Shown here piece after piece: positions 30,101 through 42,100 of a stretch of DNA of 64,000 nucleotides. Each line of letters opens with the position of its first letter. Positions within the stretch are counted from its first letter, which is position 1. This DNA is from Serilophus lunatus. Taxonomy: Eukaryota; Chordata; Aves; Passeriformes; Eurylaimidae. The stretch is taken from assembly GCA_013399895.1 (NCBI GenBank), contig VXBA01003284.1, forward strand, positions 372,001-436,000, written 5' to 3'. The position numbers and the translations under genes are program-made. The notes below the pieces were generated by a model. It saw nothing but the letters and a program-made list of their open reading frames with translations, was not told where the DNA came from and did not search any database.

Positions 30101-33100
30101 AATCAGCTAATAAAATAGCACACTTGACTATATGTTTTTCAGATTTCTTGAGGGGTTGGGGTGGGGAGAGCTCATCATGCAAGATGAACACCTCATAGCA
30201 TTTTTTATTTCATATTTTCATCTCACTTTAAACCCAAACTGTTAGAATGATTGATTTTTACTCATGGCTTTTACAAAATACATTTGAAGATGAATACAGG
30301 ATCCAAAGAGAAGTTTGTCTTTAATATGGACAGTGACACTAAGAAGGAAAGGGGGTTATATCATAGAACAGCTGAAAACATTCAAGTTCTGGGTTCTAAC
30401 TGTCAAGAGTTGTGCCACAAAATTCCATGTAGTATTGCTGTAAATAGAAGGAGATGGAGATTTGTCATCTTTTAAAACATATGAAAGTAGATAGAGCATT
30501 TCTTTGTGGTTTTTTATACCTTTTTCCCCTACACAAAGGTGTCTTTTAGGTTTATAATTAATTATTATTGCATTGTGACCTTTTAAAAGGGAGAATCTTA
30601 CCCATAAAGCTGTAACTGAAAATAGACAAGTACTTAATTAGAAATACACCTTTTTTTATTCACATTGTAATGGATTTCTAATTTGACAGTTTGAAAATCT
30701 GTGGTTTTTTGTGCAGATAAACCTATTCTTAAATGGGCAGCATGTTGAGATATTTGAGGAGGATCTGACATTTACATCAGATGAAGTGGTTTCGTTTGAT
30801 CCACCGAAGATTAGCAGTGAATTGAAAGGTATGTTCACCTTTGTGAATGTATGATTTGCTATCTTTGTCCTCGAAAAGCATGTTAGATTTTGTCTCTTTA
30901 TATAATACGTTTTTACAGCTGTTGCAAAACATTTAAGCTCTTTTTCTTGGAAAGAAGGTGGTTAGCATCATGCAGTATAAAACTATTCAAAACTATAACA
31001 AGTATGTAAGGAAATTGTTATTCAAAAAACCTAGGCCTTAGACATACTTGAAGAGCATGCAAAGCTGGCTTGAAATTGAAACATGGTTTTGAAGTATACT
31101 GTAATCTTCCTTTTTGTGAATGCTGGATATAGTTGGATTTATCCTATATTAAAATAGTTGTGTTCAGAATAGAGGACAGGCTTACAGAATGACTTAAAGA
31201 CCTACAGCACTTAGATAATTAGAATTTAGAAATTTCAGTTTTCCTCCTGTTCCATATACCAACCTTCACAAAATTAAGAGAATTGAACCAGCCTGGAACT
31301 GGTGACCTAAAGAAATCACACTAGGTTAATGATCCAGCATAATTCCTGTGCTGCTGCTAGACTTGTCTAGCCAAATTCTCTGAGAAAGAAAAGAACCCTG
31401 AGAAGGGCAAACCAGTGAGCTGAGTGGAGCAGGTCAGGATGTCTGCAATGAAAAGGAAGTGTTAAATCAGAGTTGTTCATACAACTAATTACTGAAGGTG
31501 CTGAACACTTGAAAATTTTTGTCCTTCCTTTCTAATGGCAGGACTATATACAGTATTTTTTAACGTGTAGTGTGCTTTATAATACCCTTTTAGTCCAAAC
31601 AGTCTTCATTACCTTATTTCTGCTTACCAGAGAACTGAGAGAATTAATTTAAAGCTGTGGGATAGGTATTTGCAAATCTAAATCAGGTGACTGTACTGTT
31701 AGAAAAATTTCTAAATATAATACCGATGTTGCAAGAGTAATTCAGGTATTTAAGTCTGTATACTTGAAAAATTAATGCTGTCAAGGCACTTAAGCCTTAA
31801 TATTTCTTCTGGATTCCAGATATACGTGAGTAGTGCTTCTCAAAATTGATAATAGAATAGTGTAACAACTAATTATGAGTTAATGGGGAATGTTCTTTAT
31901 CGAGAAATTTTGAAATACGCATATGACTGTGTTTGTTGCCATTTGAAAGCCACTGATAATGGATGTCCAATTGCCATGCATCTGTTCATTTTCCCCATCT
32001 ATTCAAACATCTTGTCAATATAATGAGTTATGTGTCATGCAGAAACAAGTTAAACTCTTTAAGTATGTTGGCATGTCCTGTGACTCTTGGAAATGTAGTT
32101 TCACATCAGAACGTCTGATTGCTAGGAGTTTTCAGGAGAGCAGTGGGGTATTTGCACTATCAAACTGGAGAAGTTAAGGAATTGCAGGTTATTGTTCTGT
32201 TTATTCAAGGGCTTCGCACAGGTCGTAGTTTTGGTGTTGTTTTTTTTTTTTTCAAAGTGACTACAGTGGTAAATATTGGAGACACAAAAAAGTATTGGAC
32301 TCCATTACCTTGTTATCATATGAGAAAATTTTGAGGTGCCTGACAGCAGCATTTAAATACTGAATTCTTCAGGTTTTTTTCAGTTAAAACTCCATTTTTG
32401 ACAGCAGAGCTCCTCTAGTTGTTTTCCCTGAGAAGGATCTCTAAACTTTTGCCCTCAGTTGCAAGTATAAATGTTTTCTGTGTGTGACTAAATACTTACC
32501 TACTTCTGTGACTTAATGCAGGACAGCATGGATGAGAAAGACAAATGGGTTAGACTGTAAAAGGAATAGCTTCTGCTAAAGCATTTTCTGTCAGCATTTA
32601 GAAAGGAGGAAAGTATTTTGCTAAGTTTCATGGTTATCTCAAGTGTGCAGGACTGTTAGTTGTCTTTGAATAGATAAGAGAAATATGTGAAAATGGATTT
32701 CAAATATGCTGCTAGATGTGGTTCTGGAGGGTGGAATTTGAATTTACCATTTTCCCTAGCTTTGAAGGGAATTCTGTCATAGATTTATTTAAGATGTTTA
32801 TTAAAATGAAAACAATTTCCTGATAAAGAGATCATGAGAGATAAATCAATCAGGATGGTAATAAATGAGAACACCAGAACACTGTCGTGAGCTGGTTTTG
32901 TTTAAAGGGAGATTGTCAAAGACTGACTGTGTAAAATCTCTGATGGAGAAAAGCCTTCTACAGCTTATACAATATAAACATTGTCAAATTTCAGCCTTTG
33001 AAGAAGCACTGCATTTTTTCTTGAATCATGTATTGATTGAAATTATTAAAATTAATGTGACTGTTTGTTTTGGACAAGACTGAGCTTTAGCCAGACTTCT

Positions 33101-36100
33101 TCAGATCCTCTCTCAAAAATAATATTCCCTAATTAATATACTCTAAAGTATTTCTGCCAAGTTTCATGGCACGCTTCTTCTTGCAAATGAACATGGACAA
33201 GATTGTGAGCAAGTTCAAAACAAACCTCCTGTGTCATCTTTCATTGTATGCTTTCATCATTTCAAATTTTGTGCTACTGTAACTTACTTGCCAATGAGGA
33301 GCTATTTGTGCCAGACTAAACTATGATTACTCCTTCAGCTCATCTTGACAATGACTTAATATATGTTACAAAACTTTAGGTCTTAATTAAAGCAGTTTAA
33401 TGCTGATATATTGTTGTTTGGGTAGATTGTGGGTAGATTTTCTGATCCAGCCATTGCTGTGTTACTGTTTTTCTTGTTATTGCCACTCACATGTGCCAGC
33501 AAAGCTACTCTTGTGTTCCTTGATCTGTTTCAACGAAATAACTATTATGAACTAAGATACAGTAGATAAAAAAATGCCATACTATGATATGACACATAAT
33601 TTGTATAGTGTATCTCCCATTCCGTACCCAAATGAACTTTTGGGATCTGTCCAGTTGCTGCTGCCATAGACTTGGAGCCTCCCTTTTTCATAGGGTCAGT
33701 GAAAACTGCAGTTAGTAGGATCTGGACATAGTTTCTTTCTTACCCAAGTCAGCCTGGCTCATGCCTGATGAGTCAGCTATTCCCTGTGGGGACGAAGGAG
33801 TTAAAGGTAATGGTGATTTGGCTATATTTGCCTTCATAATAAGTTCCCTATGCTCTAAGAGCTGCCTTTGGCCACATTTAGAGCATAACATCTTACCCCC
33901 TAAAATTAAAAAAAAAAAAGGCAACAAAACACCAAAAAAACAATGAACAAACAAAAACCAACAACAACCAAAAACACGAAGTAGTGTGGTATTCTCAGCA
34001 GAAGCAATAATAGTACAGCAAGGACAGACTGATGTATTTTCAAATTGCATTTTATCTGGCAATGGGAAGCTTGTCCAACATAATTGATTGATGGGGGCCT
34101 GTCTTCAATTCCTTTAAATTTGGCTAGTTCTGACACTTGAGACTGAAATTTCCTGTGACAGGCATGTGCCCAGGGCTAAATCATTTTGTGGTTTACAAAA
34201 AGAATTAAATTTTATTTTGGGACATTTGACAGTTGTTTCTTGTGGCTGCCACCAGCAGCAGTTGCCCCAGAACCTGTCACAGAAAGCAAGGAAGTCTGTT
34301 GCTTCCCTGCTCTGCACATTCCCCCTACTGGTGTCCAAGGAGCAAAGAGGACTAGATTCTCACTGCCGAAAGTGTAGGATATAGCCTGCACTTCAAGTTT
34401 GTGTTACACTGTGGCCAGTGAATAACTCGGTAGCAAAGTGAGTCCTTCATCTCTTCTTTTGGTGAACAGGAACTAAATGGGGACATCTTGCTACTCTTAG
34501 TGATCAACAATTGCAAGAGGCTTAACCATCAAACCTCAGGTGTATACTGTGTAAGTCCATAATACAGAATTTCTGGATTTGGACAAGAGTGAATTTGTTT
34601 TTTGATATGGAGATGGATAAAAATATGAACTTGCTTCAGTGAAGTGCAATAACCTTCAGGTTCTTCAAATATCCAATACTCAGACATCAACAAGTTAAAA
34701 AATTGAGATTGGCTTCCTATAGAGCATACATTCTCTTATAATACTACGATATTTACAAAAATAGTAATTTGAAAAAGAAATCTTGGTTTGTTCTATGCAG
34801 GTGGATAGGTAACTGTTAAAATATTGTGAATGCAAGTGAGAGATATGTTGTCTTGAACAGGAATTTTAAATTGTGACTTTTCTACAGACATTATCAGAAT
34901 AAACAGACATAGAATTGTCAAGATGGTAGCCTCTTACATGTATTTTCCAGCAGCACTAGAAGGAAAGAGATCTGTGTATTAAGGGAACAAAAGTTGTCAG
35001 CTAGGCAAGAAATGACAAGTAGCTGCTATGCCTCCTTCAGAGATCCCACATTGCTAAGACTAAGATGAATATTCATATTCAAGGGTGGTGGAAGAGAGGG
35101 TGCCTGGTACAGCATTTGACTGTAAAAAGGTAAAAGGAATTTTGGAGATGAAGCAGGAGGATTCAACTTTGTAATCTTGGGATGCACTCTCACCTCTTTT
35201 TCTCTAGGCGCTCCTGTGGGAAAAAAGGTTGGAAATGTTTTCAGAAGTATTACAAACAATGCAGAAAGCATACACTTAAAATGCAGTACTTCTTCAAAAT
35301 ATGCTATTTATCATCATTAAAATGTATTCATATTTATGTTGTATAGATCTGCCAAGTGGTCCACATACTTACCGCTTAGAAGATCTTGCCTACACTAGAA
35401 GTGGAGACAAAGGCAATTCTGCAAACATAGGTATTTTTATTTCTCTTGCCTTCTGATGTGATGTAAGATTTTCACATAAGAGTTACATATCATGTGCAAT
35501 TCTTAATTATTTTAAAATCTCTCGCATCAGATTTTAATTTTTTTAATTGTGCTGAAACAAGAACATGTATTGAACAAGGACTTTACTAATGAAATCTGTA
35601 CTTTTCTGGTTAGCAGCTGTTTTAATCTGAGGCACTAAGGAAAAATACTAGCGTGTCATACTACAAAGAAGGATTTTTGTTGAGGTTTGGAAAGTCAAGG
35701 TCCGAAAAGTTAAGAAATACTTTTTCAAGGTTTCTTTTACATGGCAGTTGATTCTCCTGCATCGTTGTGTTACGTAATACAATTTCTTGATTGGCTTATC
35801 ATGTATAGCATTTTCATACATGAATTTTGTAACATGTATATGGCTAAAACATTGACAATGTTACGAAATACCAACGTTTTTCTTGTACGTAAGAGAATAT
35901 TTTTATTATATTGCTAATCCAAATGGTATATTTCATGCAGTCTCTTTACATTGATTGTGCTGCTTCTTGCATTGTTTAATAATTCCTTCTATTCCTTACT
36001 TCTGCATGCAACAATTGGCTCTCTTACTTGTTGGAAGATGAGAGCGTGTGGTGTTCAAAGCTCAGTATGAATTAAAGGTGCGTTTGGGATTTGATTTGCT

Positions 36101-39100
36101 ATTAGCTGTCATGCTAAAACCGATTACTTTTGTTCATTTCTATTTAGGTATATAGTTTTCTTGTCCATGTTTGTGAAATTCATTTTTTGGGTTGAAGAAG
36201 GAAGGAGTGGTGATTATTTTTTTGGTTTGTTTTTTTTTTTAATATTCCTTTCCCCATGGTTGCACTATTGCAGTGTAGCATTGCCAAATCATGAATGATG
36301 CATATGTGTTAGTCTTCTTCAGCTATAAAGACACTACTGCTTTATTAAGGAGCAACAATAACAACAAACTTCACCTCTAAGGTAAATTAATCTTTGTGAA
36401 ATCCACAGATAGAAAGGTCCCTGTGACACAAATCTGCCTTCCTGATCCTGCTCTGGAACCTCAGCTTCAGCATAAAGTTAACTGACACTTATGAGCTTTC
36501 ATATTTACAGCAATAAAAATGTAATTGTGATTTCTCAGACTTACATCAGAATCTCATGCAAAGAGGTGGGGCAAAGACCAAACCTTCAGTCACTGATCAT
36601 GCTGTGTTATGGTTAATTGTGATTACTTATCTAAGTCTTGGAAACCACTTAGGGAAAGAGAACTGCCTGTGGGTTGTTTGTTGTGATATTGTTGTTCTTT
36701 AGGTGTCTTTCAGTGGCAGGGACTGTTTGCAGCCAGAAAAGGTCCAATAGTCCCTTAGTGGTGGTCACTTAGCACTTTTTCGTGACGTGCTCCACCCTAT
36801 ATCCTACTGACAGGGAGAACTCTCATGCTATTGTGTTTTTTATTCAGCATCTCATTAAAGAGGATCCATATTACAGTTTCAGTTAAGCAGAGGATCTCAA
36901 ATCAGTTTTGAAAGGATAAATACAAATTGGTTTTAACAGCTCCTATTTCAACTAATGCCGGTTAATACTTAACAGGTGTGATAGCACGGCATCCCCTCTA
37001 CTATCCATACTTAAAGAAAACTTTAACTGCTCAAGCCCTGGAGAATTACTTTCAACACCTTTTAGAACATGAAAAACCAGAAGAACCACTAGTAACAAGG
37101 TGAGTAGCTTGGGGGTCAGTCCACAGCTGTATAGTGGATACATGATGCTATAAAAAATTGTCTTAAATATGTTAACATAAATATTGCAAAGCTGTATGTA
37201 TTGTCTTTGGTCTTTTTTATGCATCTTCTTTTGATTTTTTTAAATAACAACTTGAACATAGTCACTGAGAAAGAACATGAACTTGTGCCTCTCCTGAAGC
37301 TGGACAAAGATGTTGAATCAACTTAGTGAAGGCATTTAAATTTCCAGAATTAGCATGGCAGTGTTGTAGCTGTCTTTGTTTTGTTCCAGTACAGAGTGTC
37401 TTTACCAAAGAGAAATAGTTTCTAATGTCCTTTGGGAAGGACACTGCTGAACTGAGAGTTTGTCTTTCACATGGTAGTTTACAGATTTCATTCACACAGC
37501 CACAATAGTCTGGAGCCCAAACTTATCATCTAGTTTTCTGTCAGAAACATGTCTCAAACTATTCCTGTTTCTGCACAAGATTTTAATGTTTGTGAATTTC
37601 ACTCACTTTAGAGAAAGTATTCTCTCAAGTGCCCTACTCTCACCCACTTCTGTGCCACATATACCAAGCCAAAATTTAAAGAAAAAATATTGCCAATTTC
37701 CCTTCTTAAAATGAAAGAGAATACATGCTAGACACACACGTTTGCCTGATACTCATCTACTCATCTTCCAGCAGGCAGCACATGTAACGTTTTTGTTTTC
37801 ATGTTATGGCTGATGCTTGGGGTCCTTCCTGGGGACTGGCAAATGAGACATACCGTGTTCTTGTAGCATGAGGTAATAGGACTCATTCTCTTGAGGATGT
37901 CCAGTAAAGCAGTCAACTGATTTTAAACCTTTTTCTCTCTTCACAAACAAGTGAAAGCTTAATACCACTACAAACTGTTCAGTCTGCTGGAATATGTTTG
38001 GATACAAACTCAGCTGTTCTGCAAATAAGAGGATTCTGCCAAAATCATTATATATTTCCATGGGTAGTGGATAAACTGTTAAGTGTCTTTTTGCTTGTTC
38101 AAAGAGCTTTAGTCGGAAAGGTACAGCTCAATGCTCAGAGAGAGCTTGGAGTTAATTTATCCCCTGATCTCTGAAACCAGGTAAGTGCTGCTTTTTGTCT
38201 TCCTAAGCAGCTCAGTGCAGATCTTGCCCACTGTTTCATAAGTGCTAACAAATCTGTGTATCTAATAAATTGTGATGCAGTTGAATTTCCTCTGAAAGAG
38301 AGCAGAGAAGGGAAGAAATCAAAAATGTCATGCCTTCTAGTGATACTTCTAGAAACTGATTCATTGCTGTTCCTTAATGCTGTTTATGTTGATAAATAAA
38401 AGTTGAAATTTGCTGTGTCTGGATGAAGCCAAATTATTTTGATTAATTAGATTATCTTCTTGGGTTTGGCTTCCTTTAATGATGTGATAATGGAGCTCTG
38501 TGAGTGAATTGGAAAGCTACTGGGGAAAAAGAATAAAACCTTTTGTGGGAACATTTAGGATTATAAGGATTATGCTCATGTGCTTCAGATTGTGTAGTTT
38601 CTTTTTAAATTACTTGTTTATTTTTTGGTTTTAACTATCATAAGAAAGAGCTATCTTCATGTTTAATTTTCCTTCATTTCCTGTATTTAAAAGGTAAGTG
38701 GTTCAAAATATGTATTAGTTTTGCTACTTAAAACATACCAACCATGGCTCTACCTCACTACAGAACAGAGTCTGTTAATCAGTTGCCTGTCATGTTTTTT
38801 CAATAAAGGCATTAAATGAGTGTGCTAAACAGAGAACATAGAAAACTCAAACTACCAGATTTTCAGGTAAAGTAATAACAAAAATGGTCTTTCAACCCCC
38901 TCAGCTCTCATACTCTGAAACTCCAAACCTAAGTGATTGCTTCCCACAGTAAAGTGCTAGACTACCTTCTTAATGGATCTGATTATCTTCAGATGTGGAA
39001 AAAGAAACTTTCCATGTAGTGGTATTATGTCAGTCATTTAAGAAGGGTAGTAAAACTGTCCCATGAGATTCTTTTTTTCATCTTCTGAAATACTGTATAT

Positions 39101-42100
39101 GGAATGTTTTGAGTACATTCCAATGACAGCTGATTTTTTTCCTATGGGATATTTTCACCAAGAGCTGAAGAACAAGAAGTGTGGGTACTGATGCTTCTGG
39201 ATTGCTTTTTTGTACATACATTTATTAGAGGGGGGAAAAAGAAATACTTCTCTACAGTATGTCTCATGCAAGTATCTCTTTAAGTCTGTGGACTTGGTTC
39301 CTGCTTTCCTCTGATGAAAGGAATCCTATCTTTTCCTTGATTTAAATTCATTAAATAATTTTGGATCATTGTAATTTCCATGCATTTTAACAGGAAACCA
39401 ACAGGGAAACCTCACTTCTTTGAATATGCATGGACAGCACTTGAAAGGAAGTAGTTAAGCAGGCACCCCATTGTGCATAAGCATAGGAGTTCAGCTAGAA
39501 CAGTGAATTTTCCTTGTTTTACTGGTTTCTGTTAGACTTACGATTCTTTGAAGGGTTTATTTGTTTTCTGGGTTTTTTAAAAGCAGCTCTTTAAACTTTT
39601 GAATTGTACAATTAGATAATATTTTTTTCCTTTAGATGTTAGTTAATTAAACTTTAATCTTTTAGTTATGCTGAGTAAATGCCAGCCAATGTTTTTGTTA
39701 ATATATTGTTGCTGCTTAAGACTGTTACGGTGATTACAGTGGTTTTTCTTTCTTTTATTGGGGAGTTTTCTGTGTGGAAGTATTTTGGATGCTCTGATCA
39801 AACAGGCCTTAAAATATTGAAGATGCTGACCTTTGTATATCATTTTGTAATTCTAATTTTAGCTAAGGTATCTCACTCTAAGTATTTCCACAAAGTACTT
39901 AAAATGAATGTCCCATTTTATAATATGTCAAATTAATACCTGTTGCTCGTATCACGTATTTCCTTTGCCAGAATTACTGCAGAAAGTAAAATTAAATTCT
40001 TCCACTCATTTTGGCATTTGCTTCTGCTTTTGTATGCTCTCCTGATTTGTTCTTCCTTATTGATTTTCATGAAACCACTTTCGAGAGATGAGATACTAGC
40101 TTCTGGAGTACATATTCCATCAATCTAGTCCTTCTTGGAGAGATCTGCCAATTGTGAAATTGTTTGCTGCCTGGAAATCTTTGCCTCTTTTTCGGAATGA
40201 AATCTATAATGTAGTGCTTTGGTAGAACTCTGGGTCTCATCGTACGTGATGATTGCTAATTCATATTGAGTTTTTTTAGTTGTAAATGTTGTGGGGTCCT
40301 CTGATGCTGTGTAGTTGATTATGCCTTTAAATTTAGTAGATTATGTAGATGGCTTATTGTAGAAATTGCTTTATTCTTTATATCCTTGTTGTCTAGTAGA
40401 GCACTGGTGGATTATTCTACTTTCCTGCCTTCCCAATGGATTTAAGTGTGATGATGTTGCCTGTCAACTGTTTTTTAAGAAAAGGCAGCAGAATGCTGAC
40501 ACCAGTAGGTTTTTTTTTCTTAGTAACAACTAATACTATTAGAGTTTGGTTATGAAAAAGTAGAAGGAACAGTGAAAAGTTTTTGTCTGGGAGACAGACA
40601 TTACATGACTGCTGCATGCAAGAACAAGAACTGAAGTGATTGCCAGACCACTCAGCAGAATTATCTCCTTCCATGAAAGGTTTGGGTCACACACCCAAGA
40701 TACATACAGGGCATACAGGGCTAATGAATATCAGCAACAGCCATAATTTTCACAATGCTCAAAAGGAGCTGAGAGAAACCTGAGTGACAAAATCAGCAGA
40801 GTAAGAGCACTGCAAGGAATTCCAGCTATATCAGTGGAAAGATATGAAGAATCTGTCCCAGACAGATGAAGATCAGATAGGTGACTAAAGAAAAATAAGT
40901 GGTGTTGGAAGAAGTGTGATTTACAGTGCAGCAGTCAAACATCTGGGGACAGTGAGAACTGAATATCATCTTTCTTTATTACTCCTCATGGCTTGAGGAT
41001 GTCTTGATTAAAACCTTTCTATGGAATTAAAGGAAAGCTATCAAGTCCTTAAATGAAGAAAATTTTGGAGGAAAGCAAAACCAAAGAAAAACAAGAATAG
41101 AAGGAAGGTGACAAAACACTGAAAAACTGTGCAAGGAGAGTCAAATGGAAATATACTGTGGACCTATTTATGGAATTGGAAACAATAGGAAACCACAGAG
41201 CCATTTGCCAAACTGCTACAGAAGTTTCCAAGTTGAAACTGTACCAGTCAAAAGCAAGGATGGAAAAATGCTTACAGTGGCAATGGAACAGAAAAATAGG
41301 TCTGTCACACTAAACTAAAAATTTACCTGAACCATGTACATGGGTCCAAGAAAGTGGTGATTTGTAGCTCTACTTCTAATTTGTTATAGAAATGTCTGTT
41401 GGTTGTAAAAGTTTGATGTAGTGACTCTTAGTTATGTCTCAGTAATAGAGAGGGCACCTTTCCAATTGGCTGGCAGTATTTGGGAGCAAAAGTGAGTTCC
41501 AGGATATATGATTGTAATTTTCAGTATCAGAGTGAGGAACTAATAAAAATACTTCCTTTTGCCCACTTTTTTGTCTGAGTTCATATTGGATATTGAACCT
41601 CTGGCCTACGGAGCTTTCTATATGGGCTTTAACTCATAGGAAAAAAAATGAACTTTGGAAGCGGCTTTATTAGAAATGGGTAAGTTTTGAAGTTGAATAG
41701 AGGAGAATGATTACTTTATGGTCCTACTTTAAAACTATTAAGACTTGATTTTGGAGTAAGGGGAAGGAACAAGAAGGCAGGGAAGACCTTGTGTTAAGAT
41801 TAACTTTTAGGTTTGACTCTACAGTGGGATACAACCAGAAGCACGAAAGTTTTGCATGATGTTCTGTACAAGTGTCCCTTACAAAATCTCCTGAGAAATA
41901 ATGTGCAGTTTTTATTTTACAGATATGAGTTACCAGGAATCCATGGATTAAATTTTGTTCTGAAGAATTCTCTTGGTGGTGGTGGTATCGCATCCCTAAG
42001 AAGTGACCCACAGGCATGTATCAAAGCAATGATTTTAATGTAGTTATCTTTTATATGTCTCTTCAGAACTACTTTTGGGAATGGAACTGTAAGCTTTTGG

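Larger units (their letters stand above)
25293..30716 (+). other. Intron of the AtuA-like gene holding a nested transposon cluster
   Basis: A GT-AG intron, 5.4 kb. Bases 25293 to about 26850 show no recognised element. About 26850-30089 is almost entirely transposon-derived: a gag-like remnant (-), CR1 (-), CR1 (+), then a probable proviral leader and an LTR (-). From 30090 to the acceptor nothing is recognised. Confidence 0.75.
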
